The notes beneath the pieces were generated by a model. That model was given only the letters and a program-made list of their open reading frames with translations. It had not been told where the DNA came from and ran no database searches. Shown piece after piece: positions 1 through 6,345 of a stretch of DNA of 6,407 bases. Made by a program: the position numbers and the translations under genes. How positions within the stretch are numbered: position 1 is the first letter of the stretch; every line of letters starts with the position of its first letter. Source of the stretch: Planctomycetaceae bacterium (GTDB taxonomy: Bacteria; Planctomycetota; Planctomycetia; Planctomycetales; Planctomycetaceae); the NCBI GenBank assembly GCA_029259875.1, contig JAJDEK010000537.1, positions 1-6,407 on the forward strand, given 5' to 3'.

Positions 1-3000
1 CAAAATGATCGATACCAAAACCCAGAAGAGTTGCTGGAAGATTTAAAGAACTCAAATCTGAAACGATCCAATGTCGACAATAACGTCCTGGAAGCACTCG
101 CCAATGATGAATCGGATAGCGAGCAGGCGACACTTGAAACAATTGCGAATGAGGCGGCAGATAGTAGTGACTTTCTAATCAATCAATTTATGCCCGATTA
201 TAATAGCCCGACTGAGACAACCGAAGAGGAAACAGAAAACCGCCTCAGTACAAGCTTTGATTTGGAACAGCTGGCAGCAGATGTAGAGATTGAATCAGAT
301 ACGGTCGTTCCCGAGGTGAAACGTTCTAAAAAACGTACCAAAAAACCTGTTGAACCAGAATCAATCGCCGACGAAACAACTGAGTTTTCAAGGACACAAG
401 ATTCGACTTCTCCAATTGAAGAAGGTTCGGTGATCTCTGATTCTGCCATGAAAGCGAGGCAGTCTGCCCGTTCGAAAAAGCAAGCCGCCCCTGTTAAACA
501 GCAAAAGCGAAGCAAACCAATTTCTCAGAGTCATAAAAAAACTCGCAAAGAATCTGGAGCGAAAAGTCGTCCTTCGAAGTCTTCTCGGAAAGGTGTCCCG
601 GTTACTTCGGCCGATACTTCTACCTCCGAAAATGGAATTGACGTAGATTATACGCAGATTGCCAAGTTGATTGGTGGTGTGATTCTCTTGATTCTGCTTA
701 TCTGGTGGGGAATCAAAACATTTGGCTCATCAGCTCCAACTCAGCAAGGAAAAGGAAATAATCCCTTCGCGTCAGCTGAGCAAAATCAACAGCAGCAACA
801 GGCGAATCTGGATGCTACTGAAACTCAGAGTCCTGATGAAAGCGAAGATCAAGCAAAGTCGAATGATGATGGTTCGACTCCCCAATCGGTTAATGTTTCT
901 GATGACAACGAGGAAAAGAGTCCGGTTGCTGATCAGAAAAATAAGTCGAGTGAACAGTGGCAGAATGTGGCAGTGCGAGGTCAGGAAAAAAAGTATCTGC
1001 CGGGATGGGGAACAGGTTTTTTACCACTCAGCGGTTCTAATGCTAGCAAAGCATATCCGAATTTACCGGTCTTGAAAGTTGCTAAAGGGAAAACAGAAAC
1101 CGGGATCTATCAAAGTCTTGACAGCGCGATCAAAGCAGTCACAACAAGAGGAGCAGTGATTCGTCTGCTCGGTCAAGGACCTTTTCTGCTTAAACCACAT
1201 CGTCTCCAAAATATCTCTGAACTCATCATTATGGCAGATTCCGAACAGGATCCGGTCATCGTTATTCAGGCCAATGAAATTACAGAGAATCAATCAAAAG
1301 TGAATGTGCTCTCGTTTTCTGATGGAGTGCTTCGCTTTCAAGGAATTCACTTTTTGTGCGATGCTTCTCAATTCCCGGGCTCTGGGACGTGTGATTTATT
1401 TGAGGTCAACAAAAGTGATCTCACATTTCAAAACGGTTCTTTTGCATTGATCGGAACGAATCAAAAAAGAGACTTTCGGTTGATTAATACAATCGGTGAC
1501 CCAAGTAAATCAACCGAGCGTCCTCAGGGAGAAACGCGTATTCTATTAGAAAATTCTGTGATTACTGGTAATCAACTGGAAGCAATCCGTGTCGATCAAC
1601 CTCGCGCCGATGTATTGGTCTCAAATTGCTTTATTTCTTCGAAGGGAGTCCCTTGTCTGAAACTGGCATCACAAGAGATAGAAACCAAAGCCAATTCCAA
1701 TGTGGAAGCACGCAATATTCCGCGTACTTTCAGAGTTTTTTCCAGCACCCTGCTCTCTGATCGGTCCATATTTGAGTTGTATGGTCCAATGGAATCGAAA
1801 AAAACAAAACAACCTGATCAGGCGACATCAGAAACGAGCCGACCTTCGCAGACAGATATTATCGTCGTCAATTCTGTTTTGATGGGCAATCCGAAGGAAA
1901 AGCAATCATCGATGGTTTCCTTGATAAACTGGCCACAGGATAAATTGCGCGCACAAGGTAAGAGCCGTTTCAGTCGACTAAAATTTCAGTTGGAAAGCGC
2001 TTTATTATGGGGATGGCCTCTGTATTTAAAATCAACTGAATCTGGTAACGCTCAGAATGTGTTTCAAATTGATTCTCATCGTACCTGGCAGCAAAGCTGG
2101 GGAGAAGTTGTGTCAGCAGATGCGTTTAACAATCAGATTCCTCCCAAAATGAACGAATTACGTGCTCCTGCTTTTGTGAAGTCGCTACTAGAATTTTCCA
2201 AAGAGAAGAACGTGTATGCTATTTCAGAAGGCGGAGTGATCGCGGGCTGTGACCCTGCCACTTTAAAAACGATTTCCCAAGGCCAACTTAAACGCATCAG
2301 CGCTTTTCAGGATAGACCTCGAAATCAAGACCATGTTCGAAAAATATTCACAAAAGCAAAAACGGTTTCCTTTGATATGACAAAAGGAGATCTGAGTGAG
2401 TTTCTTAAAAGTTCGGGAATATCGGGCCCAACAAACGTCCTCGTAAATGGTGAAGGAAGTTGCTATACCTCTCCCATCGTACTTGAAAATAAGCAGGTGC
2501 GATTACAATTTCAGCAGAAATCGGGAGGCAGCCCACTGGTTGTGCAATTGAAGATCTCCTCCTCTGCTATTAAAAAACGTACTCGAGATCAAAAGACGAC
2601 AGCGATTTCTTCGTTCATAACATTAAGAAACTCGACTTTAGAGATGGTCGGTGGTAACTTCCAAATTGCGGCTGCAAGAAGAGGAGTCATTCCTAAACAT
2701 TTTCTAATTTGCCAGAATAGTCGGGTAGCATTGGATCGATGTGTTTTGAAAGCGATGCTGATTAATGACAAGCGTTTACAATCTGTTGTGTATGTAGAGC
2801 CTGCTGCTAAAGCGGGGCAATCGAGTCAAGTGATGATGAGTCGTTCCTTTCTGACCGCATCCGGACCGATTATTGAATCACGCGCATCACAGCTTAGTCT
2901 TGATGTTCAGAATAGCCTGTTATTAGGACTGCAAGATCTTTTTACATTTGATGTATCAAATTCTGGTACACCGTCAATTCAAGTATCTTTGAATCAAAGC

Positions 3001-3555
3001 ACGTTTGCGCCTGGGAGATCTGTCTTTGCATTTAATGAGTCTGGAGTAGGTGCCGTTGGTACTTCACCTGTGCAAATATTTGCTGATGAATCGGTTTTTA
3101 TGCCAGCACCATCGACTTCCGCCATTCGTGCTGATTTATCACGAACAGTATCTCTATTTGCGATTCCCCAGTCTCTCCAGAAAAAAAAGTTAATCCAATG
3201 GTGGGGTAATTCAAATGGTTTTATGGTTGAGCGATTGAATTTACTGGCTAGCAATGGAACTGGTTCCCGATCAAGTGGTCCCGAGTTTTTAAAGGGAATG
3301 AAAAGTCTATTCGGAGTGGATGCCAATCAACGTCCGTTGGCTTCACCAGGGGGAATCATCTTGCAGGAGCAGAAACTTCCACCTTTAGTTAAAATCATGT
3401 CACGTGATTTTCAACTGTTATCAACATGTAAGGCAGCAAGTTGGTCAGAATTGAAAAAGCCCATTGGTGCAGATGTGTCTGAATTAGAACAGACGTTTAA
3501 AGGAAGCAGTAAAAGCCGCTCTAAAAAACCGGAGCGTAATAAACTCGCTTTCTAA
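1..3555 (+). CDS. Membrane-anchored Ser/Thr protein kinase, C-terminal part (5' end outside window), with beta-helix-like extracytoplasmic domain
   Basis: The frame is open to the left edge, so the gene begins upstream. The first codons read QNDRYQNPEELLEDLKN, which matches the end of a Hanks-type kinase catalytic domain: the subdomain XI arginine in DRYQ, then the last helix. The catalytic loop and ATP site are not visible. A Ser/Glu/Lys-rich linker follows, with strongly basic patches at about nt 316-350 and 450-597. A single membrane helix lies at nt 667-715 (LIGGVILLILLIWWG). Basic residues before the helix place the N-terminus in the cytoplasm and the C-terminus outside it. After a Gln/Asp-rich spacer, about 900 residues show short alternating strands with Asn/Ser turns (for example LLENSVITGN, FITLRNSTLEMVGG). 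This is typical of right-handed parallel beta-helices. Two related blocks (about nt 1057-2150 and 2335-3240) suggest an internal duplication. The likely role is a transmembrane kinase sensing an envelope ligand. The ligand is unknown. Kinase assignment rests on a short motif. Confidence 0.8.
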   Translation, partial: QNDRYQNPEELLEDLKNSNLKRSNVDNNVLEALANDESDSEQATLETIANEAADSSDFLINQFMPDYNSPTETTEEETENRLSTSFDLEQLAADVEIESDTVVPEVKRSKKRTKKPVEPESIADETTEFSRTQDSTSPIEEGSVISDSAMKARQSARSKKQAAPVKQQKRSKPISQSHKKTRKESGAKSRPSKSSRKGVPVTSADTSTSENGIDVDYTQIAKLIGGVILLILLIWWGIKTFGSSAPTQQGKGNNPFASAEQNQQQQQANLDATETQSPDESEDQAKSNDDGSTPQSVNVSDDNEEKSPVADQKNKSSEQWQNVAVRGQEKKYLPGWGTGFLPLSGSNASKAYPNLPVLKVAKGKTETGIYQSLDSAIKAVTTRGAVIRLLGQGPFLLKPHRLQNISELIIMADSEQDPVIVIQANEITENQSKVNVLSFSDGVLRFQGIHFLCDASQFPGSGTCDLFEVNKSDLTFQNGSFALIGTNQKRDFRLINTIGDPSKSTERPQGETRILLENSVITGNQLEAIRVDQPRADVLVSNCFISSKGVPCLKLASQEIETKANSNVEARNIPRTFRVFSSTLLSDRSIFELYGPMESKKTKQPDQATSETSRPSQTDIIVVNSVLMGNPKEKQSSMVSLINWPQDKLRAQGKSRFSRLKFQLESALLWGWPLYLKSTESGNAQNVFQIDSHRTWQQSWGEVVSADAFNNQIPPKMNELRAPAFVKSLLEFSKEKNVYAISEGGVIAGCDPATLKTISQGQLKRISAFQDRPRNQDHVRKIFTKAKTVSFDMTKGDLSEFLKSSGISGPTNVLVNGEGSCYTSPIVLENKQVRLQFQQKSGGSPLVVQLKISSSAIKKRTRDQKTTAISSFITLRNSTLEMVGGNFQIAAARRGVIPKHFLICQNSRVALDRCVLKAMLINDKRLQSVVYVEPAAKAGQSSQVMMSRSFLTASGPIIESRASQLSLDVQNSLLLGLQDLFTFDVSNSGTPSIQVSLNQSTFAPGRSVFAFNESGVGAVGTSPVQIFADESVFMPAPSTSAIRADLSRTVSLFAIPQSLQKKKLIQWWGNSNGFMVERLNLLASNGTGSRSSGPEFLKGMKSLFGVDANQRPLASPGGIILQEQKLPPLVKIMSRDFQLLSTCKAASWSELKKPIGADVSELEQTFKGSSKSRSKKPERNKLAF

Positions 3556-3566
3556 ATAACGCTGTT

Positions 3567-5288
3567 TTATAAGACGGGTTCTGGTGGATGGTCTTCATCT
3601 AAGCAAGGAATAGAGAGTGTGAAGCGCGACCCTTTCTCTGGTTCACTTTCGATTTTGATTTCGCCGCCATGTTCTCGAATGATTTTCTGACTTACTGCTA
3701 GACCAATTCCGGTACCTCTGGCCCCCTTTGTTGATTCAAAAAGATTAAATATTTTATTGATTTGATCTTTGGGAATCCCCGCACCATTATCAGAGATCAT
3801 AACTAAAATCTGATCAGATTTGACCAAAAAAGCGGTTTCAATCAGGACAATTCCTTCTTGTTCAGAGCCTTCAACGGCATCAATGGCATTGATCACAATA
3901 TTCAATACGGCTCGATGAATTCCCTCATGATCAAAAACCGACTCTGGCAGATCTTTGGCGAGTTCACAATTCAATTGTACGCCATATTCTTCTGCCCGTG
4001 CTTGCATTAGCTCATAAACGTCTTTGACAGGGGTATTGATGGACCCTGGTTCCAGTGCGGGTTTTCGCTCGGTGCTGAAGGTGAGCATGTCCATAACCAG
4101 GTGATAGATTTTATTCTGATTTTTTTCAACGATGTTCCAGCCTTTTCGGACCAAATCCTCTTCGGATTTATTCAATCCCATGTCAATGAGATAACTACCA
4201 CCACGAACTCCTTGTAAAATATTCTTGATGTGGTGGCTTAACGTGGCGATGGTTTGTCCCATTGCTGCAAAGCGTTCTGCTTTCAACATGGCATTTTGGA
4301 ATCGATAGTTCTCAATCGCTAACGCCGACTGACGTCCAATCGCAACCAGAAGTCTCAGATGTTCTTCGCTGAATTTTTCAACGGCACCATTTTTTAGCAG
4401 CGTTTCCGGGTGTGAAGTTGTCGTGTCGACGTAGATGACCCCCATTAGCTCGTGTCGCCCTTGCATGGGAACACACATGGCTTCACGGATTCCCGCTTGG
4501 AGAATACTGCCTCCCCCATCAAAACGCTGATCCCGCTGTGCATCTGAGGTGCGGACTCCCTGTTTTTTATTGAGGACATAATCAACGATGCTATGTGAGA
4601 CCGGCATTCGTGATCCGGCTTTTATTTTTTCTCTACTACTATAGATCTGTGGAAGAATTTCACCCGATTGCGGGTCAGTGATTAACATACAACCTCGGTC
4701 TGCACTTACAGTGTTGATGGTGAGGTCGAGAATTCGTTTTAGTAATTCTTCCTGTGAGATGGTGGGGCTGACAGATGCTTCGGCGACACGATATAATGCC
4801 TGGAGATCATTTTGAATTTCATGTTGTGGGATAGTTCCAGAAACGTCGGCAGTATCAAGAATAACGGAATCGAATTGGTGATTCACTTCGTGGGTGATAC
4901 TGGAGTGGTGAGAGTCTTCATTGCTGATTAAATCAATATTTTCCGCCATATAGCGGGAATCTTCATCAATTGATTGACTCGAAAAGAGAAGCAGGCTACG
5001 ACCGATCAGGATGTGATCACCATTGTTCAATTTGGTTGATTGAATTTGTGTTCCATTCACCAGAGTGCCATTGGAACTTTTCTGATCAGTGATGATGTAG
5101 GAACCATTTTTGAATGAGATCAGGGCATGTTGCCTGGATGCTTCCGTATCCAGAATTCGAACTTCGTTTCGAACACCCCGCCCTACTCCCGCTGGTTCAG
5201 TGCCGAGTTTAAATCGAGTCCCCAAGTCAACACCCTGTATTACCAGGAGCGTTGCTTTGGTTACGTCTTTATCTATAAACCGTTTCAT
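3567..5288 (-). CDS. Cytoplasmic FHA-GAF sensor histidine kinase
   Basis: This 573-residue protein has no membrane segment or signal peptide, so it should be cytoplasmic. An FHA domain (about residues 12-103) keeps the phosphothreonine-binding residues: GR at 36-37, SRQH at 51-54, SSNGT at 71-75 and NG at 78-79. A GAF domain follows (about 165-328), then a short helix (ERFAAMGQTIATLSHH) into the dimerisation domain. The phosphoacceptor is likely His352 in LSHHIKNILQGVRGG, which resembles NtrB-type HEIKNPL. The usual acidic residue after it is His353. The ATPase domain has an N box (N463 to N467, NIVINAID), G1 (DNGAGIP, 500-506), an F box (IFNLF) and G2 (GTGIGL, 525-530), so it looks catalytically complete. 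There is no receiver or output domain, so a separate response regulator is expected. The ATG lies about 10 nt after a weak GGGA. The gene converges on the Ser/Thr kinase gene with 11 bp between stops. The domain call is firm; the signal and partner are unknown. Confidence 0.95.
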   Translation of the reverse strand: MKRFIDKDVTKATLLVIQGVDLGTRFKLGTEPAGVGRGVRNEVRILDTEASRQHALISFKNGSYIITDQKSSNGTLVNGTQIQSTKLNNGDHILIGRSLLLFSSQSIDEDSRYMAENIDLISNEDSHHSSITHEVNHQFDSVILDTADVSGTIPQHEIQNDLQALYRVAEASVSPTISQEELLKRILDLTINTVSADRGCMLITDPQSGEILPQIYSSREKIKAGSRMPVSHSIVDYVLNKKQGVRTSDAQRDQRFDGGGSILQAGIREAMCVPMQGRHELMGVIYVDTTTSHPETLLKNGAVEKFSEEHLRLLVAIGRQSALAIENYRFQNAMLKAERFAAMGQTIATLSHHIKNILQGVRGGSYLIDMGLNKSEEDLVRKGWNIVEKNQNKIYHLVMDMLTFSTERKPALEPGSINTPVKDVYELMQARAEEYGVQLNCELAKDLPESVFDHEGIHRAVLNIVINAIDAVEGSEQEGIVLIETAFLVKSDQILVMISDNGAGIPKDQINKIFNLFESTKGARGTGIGLAVSQKIIREHGGEIKIESEPEKGSRFTLSIPCLDEDHPPEPVL

Positions 5289-5343
5289 TATTTATTATTC
5301 CCAGCCAATGACTGGACCTGCAGCACGTTGAGGTATTGTCTGC

Positions 5344-5372
5344 TATATACTCAAAGTGAGCAAATATTTTAA
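5344..5372 (-). promoter_or_regulatory. Predicted sigma70-type promoter of the FHA-GAF histidine kinase gene
   Basis: On the minus strand a TTAAAA box (5367-5372) and a TATATA box (5344-5349) are 17 bp apart, about 55 bp upstream of the kinase ATG. The -10 box matches TATAAT at five of six positions and the -35 box matches TTGACA at four. The region is AT-rich, so chance matches are likely. Transcription would start near 5337, giving a leader of about 50 nt. Confidence 0.3.
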
Positions 5373-5392
5373 TTGAGCATAAGCTTAATTGA
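5369..5392. repeat. 8-bp direct repeat overlapping the predicted -35 box
   Basis: TTAATTGA occurs at 5369-5376 and again at 5385-5392, 16 bp from start to start. The first copy overlaps the predicted -35 box of the histidine kinase gene, where a regulator could bind. The words are AT-rich and short, so chance is a real alternative. Confidence 0.3.
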
Positions 5393-5435
5393 TTCAGTTA
5401 GAACCATCTGGCGTAAGCTAGCTCTAGGATTGCCG

Positions 5436-5567
5436 CTAGTCAGCTTCTCTAAAAACTTTACGTAGGGGACAATCCACACATTTGAACATAGCATCGCTTT
5501 GTAGTCGACTTTGCTCACTTCGTGTAATGCGGTCCCTAATTTGAATCATATCCCAATGTGAAGCCAT
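5436..5567 (-). CDS. Candidate 43-residue protein with a CxxC motif
   Basis: A minus-strand ORF runs from ATG (5565-5567) to TAG (5436-5438). It begins MASHWDMIQIRDRITRSEQ and ends KCVDCPLRKVFREAD. The product is soluble, charged and probably helical, with one Cys-Val-Asp-Cys pair that could bind metal or form a disulfide. A TTG two codons upstream has GGAAG 7 nt before it and could be the true start. The ORF lies 55 bp downstream of the receiver-like gene and 147 bp upstream of the histidine kinase gene, all on the same strand, so it could be co-transcribed with the former. I do not recognise a family. An open frame this short is common by chance, and its third codon positions are only about 30% G or C. 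Part of the region also forms a strong inverted repeat, so a structured RNA is the main alternative. Confidence 0.35.
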   Translation of the reverse strand: MASHWDMIQIRDRITRSEQSRLQSDAMFKCVDCPLRKVFREAD

Positions 5568-5605
5568 GTTCAAATACTAGCTTCCATTCGAATTGAGATG
5601 TGTGG
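5474..5605 (-). repeat. Long-range inverted repeats able to fold a minus-strand RNA
   Basis: Positions 5480-5492 and 5563-5575 are inverted repeats matching at 12 of 13 positions (core ATTTGAACAT). In a minus-strand transcript the one mismatch becomes a G-U pair, giving 13 consecutive pairs around a 70-nt loop. A second, outer pair links CCACACAT (5474-5481) with ATGTGTGG (5598-5605); the two share the base at 5480-5481. The stem buries both possible start codons of the 43-codon ORF. This could be a translation-controlling leader, a small RNA, or a chance fold. Confidence 0.4.
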
Positions 5606-5622
5606 GGAGAAATTACATGTCG

Positions 5623-6000
5623 TCAATGAGTTGACAGAGGCTGGCTTAAGAGACTTTCAATCGAATCAATCAATTCGGCATATTGAAATGGTTGAATCAG
5701 AAAGCGAGTAGAAGCGCTAGTATTTACTGGTTTAGACGCTTTCACTGAACCAATGACGACTTTGGGGACTTCATTCCAGCCGAGTTGGTTTGTGGTGGAA
5801 TCACTTGAATCATCATCGTGTACGATAATGATGCTAGGAGTTTCTTGGTAACTGGAAACTTCGGCTGTGTTCTGTTTTCGGAGTCGGTTAACTCGACAAC
5901 CCTGGGGTTCTAATACTGCTTTCAGAACTTCTTCTGTTTCATTTAGACCATCGAAGACAACGATATGTTGACCAGTTACCACGTTTGGGGTCCTTCCCAT
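5623..6000 (-). CDS. Degenerate response-regulator receiver (pseudo-receiver) protein
   Basis: The reading frame follows the receiver fold. With residues counted from the GTG at 6004-6006: strand 1 is HIVVFDG (14-20), helix 1 is NETEEVLKAVLEPQG, strand 3 is SIIIVHDDD (58-66), strand 4 is KVVIGS (82-87), and strand 5 plus last helix is FLIQPFQYAELIDSIESLL (102-120). Asp19 fits part of the acidic pocket, one of Asp64-66 could be the phosphosite and Ser87 fits the switch position. The invariant Lys before Pro106 is Gln105, and the usual acidic pair after strand 1 is reduced to one Asp. Normal phosphorylation is therefore doubtful. No output domain follows; the total length equals a lone receiver. 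I chose the ATG at 5998-6000; the in-frame GTG two codons earlier is equally possible, as neither has a clear ribosome site. The gene reads toward the histidine kinase gene, so a partnership is conceivable. Fold assignment is moderate because motifs are weak. Confidence 0.75.
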   Translation of the reverse strand: MGRTPNVVTGQHIVVFDGLNETEEVLKAVLEPQGCRVNRLRKQNTAEVSSYQETPSIIIVHDDDSSDSTTNQLGWNEVPKVVIGSVKASKPVNTSASTRFLIQPFQYAELIDSIESLLSQPLSTH

Positions 6001-6012
6001 TTCCACAACATT

Positions 6013-6043
6013 CTGTGAAGATTATTTCACAGTAAAATCTTCA
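6013..6043 (-). promoter_or_regulatory. Two overlapping, mutually exclusive stem-loops in the receiver-like gene's leader
   Basis: In the predicted leader, TGAAGATT (complement of 6036-6043) can pair with AATCTTCA (complement of 6016-6023): 8 bp around a 12-nt loop. CTGTGAA (complement of 6026-6032) can pair with TTCACAG (complement of 6013-6019): 7 bp around a 6-nt loop. The downstream arms share 6016-6019, so only one fold can form at a time. The second ends 6 nt before the GTG and 12 nt before the ATG, where it could affect ribosome access. An operator for a dimeric DNA-binding protein is the alternative reading. Confidence 0.4.
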
Positions 6044-6058
6044 GCAATTGAGAGTGGA

Positions 6059-6087
6059 AAGATAGCTCGTATTAAAAATCCTGTCAA
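6059..6087 (-). promoter_or_regulatory. Predicted sigma70-type promoter of the receiver-like gene
   Basis: On the minus strand a perfect TTGACA (6082-6087) is followed after exactly 17 bp by TATCTT (6059-6064), which matches TATAAT at four of six positions. Transcription should start near 6052, leaving a leader of about 50 nt before the receiver-like gene. This is the best promoter match noticed in the window. Confidence 0.55.
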
Positions 6088-6107
6088 AAGCAGAATGTCA
6101 GGCTGAA

Positions 6108-6145
6108 TTCCCGTTTTTTGAAATATGTAATCTTTACAACGGGAA
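6108..6145. repeat. 8-bp perfect inverted repeat with 22-bp spacer
   Basis: TTCCCGTT (6108-6115) and AACGGGAA (6138-6145) are exact reverse complements. The pair lies just upstream of the receiver-like gene's predicted -35 box, between it and the 57-residue ORF. No T run follows on either strand in terminator position, so a protein-binding site is more likely than an intrinsic terminator. Function is unknown. Confidence 0.35.
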
Positions 6146-6147
6146 GT

Positions 6148-6166
6148 GATCAAACCAAATTTGATC
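6148..6166 (-). repeat. 7-bp stem, 5-nt loop hairpin just after the 57-residue ORF
   Basis: GATCAAA (6148-6154) and TTTGATC (6160-6166) are exact inverted repeats around a 5-nt loop, beginning 5 nt after the ORF's TAG on the minus strand. The position suits a transcript 3' end, but the stem is AT-rich and no U run follows. It may stabilise an mRNA end or be an operator; a classical terminator is not supported. Confidence 0.3.
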
Positions 6167-6171
6167 TTGGG

Positions 6172-6345
6172 CTACCAGGCAGCGGGAGCTGGGAAGTTCT
6201 GGTTAAAGATTGGTTCCTGATTGATATAATCATCGGCTCTTCTCAGGCTGTCCAGTTGCAAGCGGCGTTGTGAATTCTGCAACTCTTCATTAGTGATGCG
6301 GCCTCTGATTTCAGCCAGTGGAGCATGGTATTTGGGCTGTTTCAC
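6172..6345 (-). CDS. Candidate 57-residue hypothetical protein
   Basis: A minus-strand frame runs from GTG (6343-6345) to TAG (6172-6174). The product starts MKQPKYHAPLAEIRGRI and ends FNQNFPAPAAW, with a central charged, Gln/Arg-rich helix (NEELQNSQRRLQLDSLRRAD). It has no signal peptide, membrane helix or Cys, and I do not recognise a family. About half of its third codon positions are G or C and its residue mix looks protein-like, which favours a real gene. The open frame continues upstream of the GTG for 8 codons (VFFPNVVK) to a TGA at 6370-6372, with an ATG 7 codons before that. No ribosome site precedes the GTG. A TATAAA at 6382-6387 could be a -10 box, but its -35 would fall at the window edge. 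A gene remnant whose start was lost to the TGA, or the tail of a frameshifted longer gene, is an alternative. Confidence 0.45.
   Translation of the reverse strand: MKQPKYHAPLAEIRGRITNEELQNSQRRLQLDSLRRADDYINQEPIFNQNFPAPAAW

Larger units (their letters stand above)
5289..5622. other. Intergenic stretch between the histidine kinase and receiver-like genes
   Basis: This 334-bp gap has no large gene. Reading from the histidine kinase start to the right, it contains that gene's predicted promoter, an 8-bp direct repeat, a minus-strand 43-codon ORF, and a 13-bp near-perfect inverted repeat with 70 bp between the arms. Each is listed separately. No tRNA-like cloverleaf, intrinsic terminator with a U run, or mobile-element end was seen. 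Confidence 0.6.

Noticed and set aside
31..33. TTG at 31 as the start codon of the large plus-strand gene
   Set aside because: The frame is open to the left edge and the ten codons before it complete a kinase-like DRYQ/PEELLEDL motif, so the gene must begin outside the window.
198..1293. Open frames at 198-515 (-), 722-1075 (+) and 1063-1293 (-)
   Set aside because: They lie inside the large kinase gene in other frames, have odd composition and show no recognisable domain.
3181..3188. A8 tract in the large kinase gene as a programmed frameshift
   Set aside because: It encodes a normal Lys run in frame and the protein pattern continues unbroken after it. No stimulating structure was seen.
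1700..3326. Open frames at 1700-1882 (+), 2589-2771 (-) and 2994-3326 (-)
   Set aside because: All overlap the beta-helix coding region, whose own frame gives a coherent repeated protein pattern; these do not.
3517..3536. Hairpin CGCTC/GAGCG as a terminator for the histidine kinase gene
   Set aside because: The stem is only 5 bp with a 10-nt loop, lies inside the coding end of the convergent gene, and only four T residues follow after two other bases.
5110..5372. Plus-strand open frames at 5110-5331 and 5127-5372
   Set aside because: They are antisense to the conserved FHA domain and the upstream promoter region and show no protein features.
5480..5575. Miniature transposable element bounded by the 13-bp inverted repeats
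   Set aside because: The flanking bases show no target-site duplication, and no second copy occurs in the window.
5289..5622. tRNA, SRP RNA or tmRNA gene in the intergenic stretch
   Set aside because: No cloverleaf, CCA end, or conserved SRP or tmRNA motif could be found; the only strong structure is the long-range inverted repeat already listed.
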